A stretch of 21,628 nucleotides of DNA from CAZBRS01 sp964494475 (GTDB taxonomy: Bacteria; Myxococcota_A; UBA9042; CAZBRS01), in NCBI GenBank assembly GCA_964494475.1, contig CAZBRS010000072.1:1-21628 (forward strand), written 5' to 3'. The notes under the pieces were generated by a model. That model searched no databases and was not told the DNA's origin. It saw nothing but the letters and a program-made list of their open reading frames with translations. Numbering within the stretch: position 1 is the first letter of the stretch; the number at the start of each line of letters is the position of its first letter. Of this stretch, positions 8,301 through 16,799 are shown in pieces. A program made the translations under genes and the position numbers.

Positions 8301-11300
8301 CTCTACGCCGACGTGCTCCACGACGCCGACAACGCGGTCGCCATCTACCACCGCCTGCTCGAGGCCGCCCCCGCGCACGCCGGGGCCATCCGACGCCTCG
8401 GCACGCTGCTCGAGGCCGAGGGTCGCACCGGCGAGCTCGTCGAACTGCTGCAGGGCACGCTGGCGTTCGAAGATCGCCCCGAAGCCCGCGCCGACGTGCT
8501 CGTACGCCTGGCCGAGATCGCCGAGGAGCACCAGGACGACCGCGACCAGGCGGTGCGCTACCTGCTGCAAGCCCTCGACGAGAACCCGCGAGGGGCCGGC
8601 CTGTACGAAGCCATCGAACGCCACTACCAGGAGCAGGGCCGCTGGAACGACGTGGCCGATCTCTACCTGCGCCGCATCGACGAGGCCTCCGACGACGCCG
8701 AGCGCGACTCGCTGCGCCTGTCCCTGGCCCGCGTCTACGTGCAACTGGAGCAGATCGACGACGCGCTCGACCTGCTCGAAGCGCTCGCGGGCGCCTCGGC
8801 CCTCTCGACCGACGCCATCGAGGCCATCGAAGAGCTGCTGACGTCCGAGGCCGAGGTCGAGCGCACGTGGACGTTCCTCGCGGGCTGGCGCGAACAGCAC
8901 GGCGAGTGGGACGCCCTCGTCGACCTCCTCGAGCGACGCTACGCGTCCACGAAGAGCCCCGAGCTGCTGAAGCGCATCGCCGACCTCCACGCCGACCACG
9001 CCGCCGACCGCGGCCGGGCGTTCGACGCCCAGGCGCGCTTCCTCGGCGTCGACCCGAGCAGCCGCGACGAATGGGATCGACTGGCCGCGCTGGCCGACGA
9101 GCTCGAGCGCCACGGCGAGCTCTTCGCCGCGTATGGCGAAGCCGTCGGGCTGGTCGCCGCCGACGAGCACGCGCGCCTCGACGACGAGTCCCTGGCCAAC
9201 GAGTTGCTGCTGCGAATGGCCGCGCTGTCCCGTGACAGGCTCGATGATCTCGACAGCGCGGTGGCCCTCTACCAGCGGTACCGCGAGCGGGAGCCCGACG
9301 ATGGCGCCGTCATCGACCAGTTGCTCCAGATCCACGAGCGCACGGGCGACCGCGAGGCGTTGCTGGCGCTCAACAAGGAGAAGCTCGAGCGCACCTGGAG
9401 CGGCCCCGAGAAGCAGGCCGTCCTCGAGCGCGTGTGCTCGCTGCTCCGTGAACTCCCGGGACGCGAAGAGGAGCTCATCGAGCACTACGAGGCGCTGCTC
9501 GGACTGGACGAGCACCGCCCCGACCTGGTGCACGCGCTCGACGAGCTGTACGAGCGCTTCGAGCGCTTCGAGCCGCTGGTCCACCTGATCCGGGATCGCA
9601 TCCTTCCCTCCCTCCAGACCGACGACGAGCGCCTGTCCGCGACCACGCGCCTGGCCGGCCTGCAATGGCTTCGCCTCTCCGATCCCCACGGCGCCGTCGA
9701 GACCCTCAAGGAGGCCCTGGCGCTCGACCCCGCCCACCCGACCGTGCTCGACGTCTTCGACGAGATGCTCGACGAGGGCGACGAGGACCTCAAGGCGCGC
9801 GTCGTCCAGATCCTGGAGCCCGTGTGCATCGAGCAGGGGTTGTCCGAGCGCCTGGTGCGCTTGCTCGGAGTCAAGGCCGACGCCAGCGACGACGTGTTCG
9901 AGAAGGCCCAGCTGCGCGACCGCATGGCGGCCCTGTTCGAGCAGGATCTGAACGCCCAGGAGACCGGTCTCGACCTGCGCCTCTCCGCCCTGCTCGACCA
10001 CCCCACGGGCGAACGCCTGCGCGAGGTGTACAATCGCGCCGGCGTGCTCGGCCACTGGGAGAAGCTCGCCGCTGCCCTGCGCGAGGTGCTGGCGCAGCCC
10101 GGGCTGCTCGACGCCGAAGCCGCCTACCTGCTCGGTGAGCTCCAGGTCGACCACCTGCAGAACCCCGACGAGGCCGCGCGCTGGTTCGAGCGGGTGCGCG
10201 ACGAGGAGCCCTCGAACACGCGGGCCCTCGAACGCCTGCGCGGCATCTACCACGGCCGCGGAGAAGCCGAACGCGAGGCCGAGGCGCTGACGGCGCTCAT
10301 CGAGCTCGAGCCCGACACGGCCAAGCGGCGCGACCTGGTGCGACAGCTGGCCGAGCTCGAGGAGAGCCGGGAGCGCTTCGCAGCGGCCGAGGAGGCCTGG
10401 CAAACGTCCATCGAGCTGGGGGCGTCGCGGGTCGACGCCTCCGCCAACGAGGCCTACGACCGCCTGCGCGCCCTGTTGCGCCAGGCCGGCAAGCTCGAGG
10501 CCCTGATCGACGTGCTGCGCGACCGCCATGCCTTCCTCGAGGACCCCACCGCGCGACGCGACGCCCTCTACGAGATCGCGGAGCTGCAGCGCGAGGCGAA
10601 GCGGGTCGACGAGGCGGTCGACACGTACCGCGAGATCCTGGCCGACGAGCCCGACGATCCCGTGGCGCGCGGTTCGATCGAGTCGATCTACTTCGACGCG
10701 GAGCGCTGGAGCGACTACGAGTCGTTCCTGCTGGAGAACCTCGAGCGCGCCGCCGATAGCGAGCGCGTCGCCATCCTGCGAAAGCTCGGGACGTACTACC
10801 TGTATTACTCCGAGGACCTGGGCCAGGCCCTCGACGCCCATCGCCGGATCCTCGGCCTCGATCCCTCGGACACCGAGGCCCTCGACACCGTCGTGGGCCT
10901 CCTCGAAAGCCCCGAAGTGCGCGCCGACGTGTTCCAGTTCCTCGACGACTTCACGCGCGCCGAGGGGCACGCCGAGCTGCGCGACCAGGTGCTGCGCACC
11001 GTGCTCGCGTCGTTCTCCGACGCCGAGTTCGATCGTCGGGCCGTGCTGGCCGAGCTCGCGCGCTTGAACCACGAAATCTTCGCGCGCGAGGCCGACGCTG
11101 CCGAGTTCGCGTCGCTCTGCTACCGCCTCGACGGGACCGACGACGAGGCCTACGCCCGGGCGGTCGACATCTCGGCCGCGCTCGGCTCCTTCGAGCACGT
11201 GGTGCGGGCCCTCGACGATCTCGCCGCCGACGCCGCGCCCGATGACCGCGTGCCGCTGCTCCTTCGCAAGGCCCTGCTGCTGCGCGACCAGGTGGGCGAC

Positions 11301-14300
11301 GCCGTGGCGGCAGAAGCCACGCTCGAGAGCCTGCTGCAGCTCGATCCGGCGTACGAGCCCGCGCTCGACGCTCAGATCGCGCTGCTCCGTACGCCCGAGG
11401 GCGACGCCGCGAAGCTCGCCGCGCGCCTCGAGGCCCGGCTCGAGCTCACGGCCGACGCCGCCGCGCGCGCCGCGGTCCTCCGTGAACTCGGTGAGCTCCG
11501 CCGCCGCCTCGACGACCCCAAGGGGGCGGTCAAGGCCCTCGAGGAGGCGTTGCTCGAGGCCCCCGACGACGAGGCCCTGTACGATCAGGTGGCCGAGCTC
11601 CTGAATGGTCTCGGCGACCGCGACGGCGCGCTCGACGCGCTGCGACAGAAGCTCGAGCGCCTCGGGGGCGAGCCCGAGCGCGACCTCGCGCTGCGCCACC
11701 AGGTGCTCGACCAGCTCGTCGGGTGGCCCGAACGCGCCGACGACGCCCGCGAAGCGGCCCTCGGCATCGTCGATCGCTTCGGCTTCGACGAAGCCGCCGT
11801 GACGTGCCTCGAGCAAGCCGTACGTGACGGCGAGGCCGTGGAGGTCCTGGTGTCCGTGCTCGATCGCGTGCTGGGCGAGGCCGGCCTCCACGGGCGCCTG
11901 GCCGCGGTCTACGAAGAGGCCCTGCCCGCCGCCCCCGACGCCGACGTCGCGGCGTCCTGGCGGACCGCCGTGCGCGATCTCTACGAGTCCAGGCTCGACG
12001 CCGCCGACGCGGCGCTGCGTCACCAGCTCGAGCTCGTTCGCCAGGACCCCGGCGACGAGGCCCGGCTCGACCACGCCGAGGAGCTCGCCGAGCTCGCCGA
12101 CGGCTGGGGAGAGCTGGTCGCCTTCCTGCAGGAGTTGCAGGGCGACGCCGACGACGCGCTGGCCGTCGACCTCTGCCTGCGCATCGCGCGCGTCACGGGG
12201 GGGCGCCTGAACGACGCCGACGCCGCGACGCAGTTCTACCGCCTGGTGCTCGATCGCGACCCCGGCAACCCCGACGCCTTCGGCGCCCTGGCCGACCTCT
12301 ACGAAAAGTCGGGCGACTGGGCCGACCTCGCGCTGCTGCACGAGGCCATGGCGCACACCCTGTCGGGCTCCGACGAGAAGGCGCTCCACCTCGACACGGC
12401 GTGCCGCGTCGCGCGCGACCGGCTCCACGACAGCGGCATGGCGCGTTCGTTCCTGCGGCAACTGGTCGAGCTGCGTCCCGACGACGTGGCCGCCGTCGAG
12501 GGGCTGGAGGCGCTGTACCGCGAGGCCGGCGACAACGACCAACTGAGGTGGCTCTACCCGTTCGCGCTCGAGCACCTGCCAGACGCCGAGGTCCGCGCGG
12601 CGTTGCGCTGCCGCTACGCGTCGCTGCTCATCGAGACCTCCGACGAGCACCTCGAGGCCATCGGCCAGATCGAAGAGGCCCTGGCCGACGTCCCCAGCCT
12701 GTCCGCGGCGAGCGAGCTCCTGGAGCACGTGCTCGATCTCGAATACCTGCCCCGCGCGCACAAGGCGCGCATCCTGGCCCGCACCATCGAGCTGCTCGAG
12801 GGTCTCTACACCCCCGAGACCGACGCCGAGCGCCAGGTGCTCCTGAAAGAGAAGAAGCTCGGCGTGCTCGACCAGGCCTCGGACCAGATCGAGGTGCTGC
12901 GCGAGCTCGCCGAGTTGCACGAGCACCGCACCGCCGACCCGCTGCGCGCCTTCGATGCCCTGGCGCGCGCCTTCCGGGCGCGCCCCGACGAAGACCTGCA
13001 CGCCGAACTGGCGGGGCTCTGCCAGCGCCTCGACTTGCAGGAGAACCTGGCGGCGGTGTACGCCGAGCTGCTCGAGGCCAGTGACGACGACGCGCTCCTG
13101 AACGCCACCTTGCGCCGCCTGGGCGACCTGCTGCGCGGGCCGCTCGGTCGCGCCGACGAGGCCACGCCCCACCTGGCAATCTACAACAAGCGCGTACCCG
13201 GCGACCCCGAAGTGTTGCAATTCCTGGAGGGCGCCTACCGCAGTCAGGACAACCCGAAAGAGCTGCTCGGTATCCTCGAGGACCGCGCGCGCTTCACCGA
13301 CGACCCCGACGAGAAGGGCATGCTGCTGCTCGAGGCGGCCGACCTGGTCGCGACCCGCCTCGCCGACGACACGCACCTGGCCGAACTCTACGCCCATTAC
13401 CTCGAGGTCGATCCCCAGGCGCACGACGTGGCCGAGAAGCTCGAGGGGCTGCTGGCCAAGGCCGGCAACGTGCAGGCGCTGGTGCGCTTCTACGAGGAAC
13501 GGCTGAGCCAGACCACCGACCCGGGGCGTCGCGTCGCGTACCTGAAGCGCAACGCCCAACTGCGCGAGACCACGCTCAAGGAGATCGACGAGGCCGTCAC
13601 GCTGCTCGAGGAGATCCTGTCGATCGACGCCCGGAACGCCTACGCGCTCTCGTCGCTGGAGCGCATCTACACGGCCGACGCCAACGACGACGGCCTCTAC
13701 CGCATCCTGACCCTGCGCCTCAAGGCCACCGACGACGCGACCGCGCGCGCCGGCATCGACCTCAAGCTCGCCGACCTGCAGCTTCACAAGCTCGAGAGCC
13801 CCGTGGGCGCGCTGAAGCACATCGCGGCCGTGCTCGAGGTCGACGCCGCCAACGCCGACGCCCTGCGCCTGGCCGACGAGCTCCTCGAGGCACCCGACAC
13901 GACCATGGGCGCCTTCGACCTCCTCCAGGAGACCTGGACCCGGGTCGAGGACCACGTGTCCCTCGCGGGCCTCTACGACCGCATGTACGAGCGCACCGAC
14001 GACATCCTCTTCCGCGCCGCCCTGGCGTCCAAGTCGGCCGCGTTGGCCGAACTGGTCTTCGGCGACGACGGCGCGGCGCTCGTCCACCTGGGACGGGCGT
14101 TCTCCAACGAACCCGACAACCTCGCGTATCGCGAGCACATCCGGGCCCTGGCCTCGAAGCCCGCGCTGGCGGAGCAGGCCGCCGGCATGTTGCCCGACCT
14201 GGTCGCCTCCGTCGCCGACGAGAGCGGACGCCTCGAGGCCGCGCGCGAGTTCGGCGCGTTCCTGGCCACGGTCCTCGACGACCCGACGCCTGCCATCGAC

Positions 14301-16799
14301 CTGTACGAGATCGCCCGGGGCGTCGCGCCCGACGACGAGGAGTTGCTGCAGCAGTTGGCGGCGCTGCGCGAGAAGACGGGGGACCGTTCGCGGCTCCTCG
14401 ACTTGTGGGAGCAGTTGGGGGGAGCCTCCGATCCCGACGTGTCGCGCACCTTCCGATTGAAGCTCGGCGAGGCACGCCTGTCCGAGCGCGAGACGCAGGA
14501 CCTGGGCCTCGACATGCTGTCCGAGCTCTACCTCGAAGGCTACGAGGTCGAGCACATCGCCGCCCTGCTGGCCGACGCGGTCGACCGCGTGCGCGATCCC
14601 TCCACGCTGATCGACCTGCTCGAGCGCCACTACCGTGAGCGCGACGAGTTGGCCGCGCTGGCCGGCATCCTGCAGGTGCGGCTCTCGCTGCAGGAGGACG
14701 CCTCGGACCAGGCCGACCTCTGCCGCGAGATCGGCGCGCTGTACCGCGACCGGCTCGAAGACTACGAGCAGGCGTTCGACCTGCTGCTGCGGGCCGCCAC
14801 CCTCGACGCGCGTCAGCGCGAGCTGCTCCCCGATCTCGAGGCGTTGGCCGAGACCATCGGGGCGCTGCCCCGGCTGGCCGAGGCCATCGAGGGCTTCGTG
14901 CAGGACGAGCGCGACGACAAGGTCCGCGCCGACTTGCTGCGCACGCTGCTTCGGCTCTACGACGGCCCGCTGGCGACGCCCGCCGACGCCGAGCGCGCGC
15001 TGTCCGCGCTGGTCGAGTTGGCGCCCCACGACCTCGACCTGCTCGACCGGTTGCTCGCCCTGTACGCCGCCTCCGGACGCGATCGCGAGTGGTTGAAGCT
15101 GGCCACGACGCGCGCCGAGCAGGAGCCCGACGCCCTGCGCCGCCACGAGTTGTTGGAGGGCATCGCCGCGAAGGCGCGCGCCGCCAACGACGGCGACGGG
15201 GAGATGCGGGCCCTCGAGGCCCTGCTCGAGGCCGACGCGCTCGACGACGAGGGGCAGGCGCGCCTCGAGGAGCTGTACTCGACGTCGGCGCAGCCCGATC
15301 GTGTCGCGCTGTTGATCGAGAAGCGCCTCGAGCGCGAGGACGACCCCGAGAAGATCGTCGAGGGCACCCTGCAGCTGGCCGAGATGCGACTGCAGGGCGG
15401 CGCCGATTCGTCGACGGTGGCCGGCCTGCTCGAGCGCGTGCTCGACGTCGACCCGGCGAACGAGCGCGCGCTGCACATGCTGGCCAACGTGTTCCGGGGC
15501 GCGGGCCTGGCGCACCAACTGGTCGACGTGCTGCGTCGCCTGGCCGAGGCCACGGCCGACGCTGCCACGCGCGTTGGCTACCTCGGCGAGATGGCCGCGG
15601 CCACCCGCGACCAGCTCGGCGACAAGGCCGGCGCGGCGCGCCTGTTCGAGGAGATCGCGAGGCTCGACCCCGCCCACCAGCAGGCGGCCCGCGAGCTGGC
15701 GCGCCTGTACGAGGAGCAGGACGACGCCGAGAAGTTGCTGCAGGCCCTGAATCGCCTGGTGCGCTTCGCCCACGATCAGGCCGAGCAGTCGAGCCTGCTC
15801 ACGCGCTCGGCGCGGTTGAACGCGACGCGCCTCGGCCAGATCGACCGCGCCCGCGAGCTGTTGCAGAACGTGCTCGCTCAGGATCCGCACTTCCAGGACG
15901 CGCTGGTGCTGTCGGCCGAGCTGGCCGAACGCGCCGGCCAACACGACGAGGCCCGACAGGCGTTCGAGCGGCTGCTCGAGACCGAGCTCGACGTGGCCAC
16001 GCGCAAGGGCGTGCTGGCCTCGCTCGTCGGAATCCTCCTGGCCGAGAGCGCCTGGCAGCCGGCCCGCGAGCGGCTGCTCGAGCAGCTCTCGACCGATCCC
16101 GCGGATCGCACCGCCCGCGACCGCCTGCTCGACGTGCTCCAGAAGCTCGAGGCCTGGGACGATCTGGTCTCGCTGCTCGAGCAGAAGGCCGGCGAGAGCA
16201 CCCGCGACGTCGAGCGCGCCGGCTTCTACCGCCGCATCGCCGAGATTCGCCTCGCGCAGGGCGACGAAGCGGGCTTCGAGGCCTGGATCAAGCGCGCGTA
16301 CGAGACCAAGCGCGACTCCGAAGAGACCGTCTCCGTGCTGATCGACTTCTACCGCCGGCACGACCGCCGCGCCGAGTTGGTGCCGCTGCTCGAGTGGTAC
16401 GTGAGCTACCTCGAGGTGCAGAAGCGCTTCGATCTGTTCGCACGCTTCGCAGGCGAGCTGGCCGACGAGCTCTTCGAGCTCGGTCGCGAGGCCCAGGCCC
16501 TCGAGCTCCGCAAGGTGGTGAAGAAGCACGACCCGAACGACTTCGCGAACCTGTTGGGGCTCGCGCGCCTCTACTACGAGCAGGGCGAGCTCGACGAGAG
16601 CCAGAAGACGCTGCAGATGATGCTGCTGAAGCAGCACCAGATCAGCGACGGCGGCGTGAAGAGCGGCATGTACCTCACGCTCGCGCGCATCACGGCCCGC
16701 CAGGGCAACCCCAAGAAGGCCCTGCAATACGTGCAGCGCGTGCTGCAGGCCGAGCCCGACCACGTCGAGGCCAGCGAGTTGAAGGCCGAGCTGTCGTGA
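5400..16799 (+). CDS. Giant TPR-repeat scaffold protein (3,799 aa)
   Basis: A 3,799-residue all-helical protein without signal peptide or membrane segment, so predicted cytoplasmic. It is built of tandem 72-residue modules. In each, a first hairpin of the type xIYRxxxRxDDLAxLYxxRL is followed by a classical TPR-like hairpin, LLxxLGxxYxDxLxDxxxAxxxfxxiLxLdP. The spacing is exact where checked: module starts at 7068, 7284, 7500 and 7716 are each 216 nt apart, the pair 6411/6627 likewise, and the module at 13665 has the same length. About 50 modules fit. The C-terminus (about 3,690-3,799) ends in more canonical TPRs. TPR solenoids are protein-binding scaffolds. Similar giants occur in myxobacteria, including the gliding-motility protein AgmK/GltI; orthology is only a suggestion, as no other glt gene is here. 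The ATG at 5400 has AAAGGGGG upstream. The stop codon overlaps the pbpC start. Confidence 0.85.
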   Translation: MADRVRSSIEEALLQNPFHADHYVALAQAVTTGSLALPDALDILAKVVDQLPDADEIARVVPMLERAFGAILASLDDRLAKREIVIGLGRIARDVLKDSKRALAHFAHAFELQPDPDLALELGLVGLGVFGDGWARRYLDAHADTAAEPDPRVLFKLAEIALQDDDLGTARRRLARLLERHPDHELAQEYLESIRQRSGSLEEEILHLEEALAGASAEERALLLKELARYRLMMDPDSPEGIAALLTLFHDHGERDPETLGLLSAALERAGRAAEQAEVLDAQVQIPAGAEAVAALHRKLGDLYLGPLQEPDRGRRHFEAAASLDPRNAEGMRRLEEIYRAKGDTTALADVLEKALKGAADRDQEVLLLQRLGRLYWRDLRDARSAERVYKRLRTLTPDDLEPLDFYQDLYIEQRRYDNLFSIFSHKAEILVGEPLVEAARQVEAITENAAGSPEKLLEIWKKVIRHEPNHDYAATRYTELLIQLGRWHSVIDFLKARLKTFADEQKDDKLELLYQIIEIFSNPDKLNMDDMGTNTWREVLDLDPTNLRAIDALTTRYREAGRHRDLARVLLSKVDLSTDAAEKRELLAEVLDIATKRVRDVETAVGALEKLHELDPADTEVIQQLKAHYRQRKDYVKLVALLKEELGSLPTAEARKETLLEIARMAQEKLGDSDETIRLLEEVLEADPADEKIRTRLETIYRKLERFDDLARLYRERLDVTDDANARVALLDKLGKVYLDQLEDYAQAEVVFLEILDLRPSKILTQSYLERIYLRTRAWDKLRSLYAADGNWAGYLTTLSESLEAGQSQDDTLAILEETASIQREKLANPAAERAALERVRTLAPGHLPALRRLRSIYAVANDAVALERTLGDLLAGSDDEAERIDVLDALAEMRARVGRTVEARDILLKHLDTLLVRGATASLDRLRALLDDPDAIEACREALAGALERDLPEAGVQRALEELGALYADVLHDADNAVAIYHRLLEAAPAHAGAIRRLGTLLEAEGRTGELVELLQGTLAFEDRPEARADVLVRLAEIAEEHQDDRDQAVRYLLQALDENPRGAGLYEAIERHYQEQGRWNDVADLYLRRIDEASDDAERDSLRLSLARVYVQLEQIDDALDLLEALAGASALSTDAIEAIEELLTSEAEVERTWTFLAGWREQHGEWDALVDLLERRYASTKSPELLKRIADLHADHAADRGRAFDAQARFLGVDPSSRDEWDRLAALADELERHGELFAAYGEAVGLVAADEHARLDDESLANELLLRMAALSRDRLDDLDSAVALYQRYREREPDDGAVIDQLLQIHERTGDREALLALNKEKLERTWSGPEKQAVLERVCSLLRELPGREEELIEHYEALLGLDEHRPDLVHALDELYERFERFEPLVHLIRDRILPSLQTDDERLSATTRLAGLQWLRLSDPHGAVETLKEALALDPAHPTVLDVFDEMLDEGDEDLKARVVQILEPVCIEQGLSERLVRLLGVKADASDDVFEKAQLRDRMAALFEQDLNAQETGLDLRLSALLDHPTGERLREVYNRAGVLGHWEKLAAALREVLAQPGLLDAEAAYLLGELQVDHLQNPDEAARWFERVRDEEPSNTRALERLRGIYHGRGEAEREAEALTALIELEPDTAKRRDLVRQLAELEESRERFAAAEEAWQTSIELGASRVDASANEAYDRLRALLRQAGKLEALIDVLRDRHAFLEDPTARRDALYEIAELQREAKRVDEAVDTYREILADEPDDPVARGSIESIYFDAERWSDYESFLLENLERAADSERVAILRKLGTYYLYYSEDLGQALDAHRRILGLDPSDTEALDTVVGLLESPEVRADVFQFLDDFTRAEGHAELRDQVLRTVLASFSDAEFDRRAVLAELARLNHEIFAREADAAEFASLCYRLDGTDDEAYARAVDISAALGSFEHVVRALDDLAADAAPDDRVPLLLRKALLLRDQVGDAVAAEATLESLLQLDPAYEPALDAQIALLRTPEGDAAKLAARLEARLELTADAAARAAVLRELGELRRRLDDPKGAVKALEEALLEAPDDEALYDQVAELLNGLGDRDGALDALRQKLERLGGEPERDLALRHQVLDQLVGWPERADDAREAALGIVDRFGFDEAAVTCLEQAVRDGEAVEVLVSVLDRVLGEAGLHGRLAAVYEEALPAAPDADVAASWRTAVRDLYESRLDAADAALRHQLELVRQDPGDEARLDHAEELAELADGWGELVAFLQELQGDADDALAVDLCLRIARVTGGRLNDADAATQFYRLVLDRDPGNPDAFGALADLYEKSGDWADLALLHEAMAHTLSGSDEKALHLDTACRVARDRLHDSGMARSFLRQLVELRPDDVAAVEGLEALYREAGDNDQLRWLYPFALEHLPDAEVRAALRCRYASLLIETSDEHLEAIGQIEEALADVPSLSAASELLEHVLDLEYLPRAHKARILARTIELLEGLYTPETDAERQVLLKEKKLGVLDQASDQIEVLRELAELHEHRTADPLRAFDALARAFRARPDEDLHAELAGLCQRLDLQENLAAVYAELLEASDDDALLNATLRRLGDLLRGPLGRADEATPHLAIYNKRVPGDPEVLQFLEGAYRSQDNPKELLGILEDRARFTDDPDEKGMLLLEAADLVATRLADDTHLAELYAHYLEVDPQAHDVAEKLEGLLAKAGNVQALVRFYEERLSQTTDPGRRVAYLKRNAQLRETTLKEIDEAVTLLEEILSIDARNAYALSSLERIYTADANDDGLYRILTLRLKATDDATARAGIDLKLADLQLHKLESPVGALKHIAAVLEVDAANADALRLADELLEAPDTTMGAFDLLQETWTRVEDHVSLAGLYDRMYERTDDILFRAALASKSAALAELVFGDDGAALVHLGRAFSNEPDNLAYREHIRALASKPALAEQAAGMLPDLVASVADESGRLEAAREFGAFLATVLDDPTPAIDLYEIARGVAPDDEELLQQLAALREKTGDRSRLLDLWEQLGGASDPDVSRTFRLKLGEARLSERETQDLGLDMLSELYLEGYEVEHIAALLADAVDRVRDPSTLIDLLERHYRERDELAALAGILQVRLSLQEDASDQADLCREIGALYRDRLEDYEQAFDLLLRAATLDARQRELLPDLEALAETIGALPRLAEAIEGFVQDERDDKVRADLLRTLLRLYDGPLATPADAERALSALVELAPHDLDLLDRLLALYAASGRDREWLKLATTRAEQEPDALRRHELLEGIAAKARAANDGDGEMRALEALLEADALDDEGQARLEELYSTSAQPDRVALLIEKRLEREDDPEKIVEGTLQLAEMRLQGGADSSTVAGLLERVLDVDPANERALHMLANVFRGAGLAHQLVDVLRRLAEATADAATRVGYLGEMAAATRDQLGDKAGAARLFEEIARLDPAHQQAARELARLYEEQDDAEKLLQALNRLVRFAHDQAEQSSLLTRSARLNATRLGQIDRARELLQNVLAQDPHFQDALVLSAELAERAGQHDEARQAFERLLETELDVATRKGVLASLVGILLAESAWQPARERLLEQLSTDPADRTARDRLLDVLQKLEAWDDLVSLLEQKAGESTRDVERAGFYRRIAEIRLAQGDEAGFEAWIKRAYETKRDSEETVSVLIDFYRRHDRRAELVPLLEWYVSYLEVQKRFDLFARFAGELADELFELGREAQALELRKVVKKHDPNDFANLLGLARLYYEQGELDESQKTLQMMLLKQHQISDGGVKSGMYLTLARITARQGNPKKALQYVQRVLQAEPDHVEASELKAELS

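Noticed and set aside
5295..16763. 3,822-residue antisense open frame covering the giant TPR gene
   Set aside because: It is exactly in register with the sense codons and open only because TTA, CTA and TCA are absent from the sense gene. The sense protein shows a clear TPR repeat and promoter/RBS context; the antisense product is low-complexity.
15089..16795. Long upstream extension of the pbpC frame
   Set aside because: The part before 16796 is Arg/Ala-rich shadow translation of the TPR gene. The PBP1C anchor and domains start at the GTG overlapping the TPR stop.
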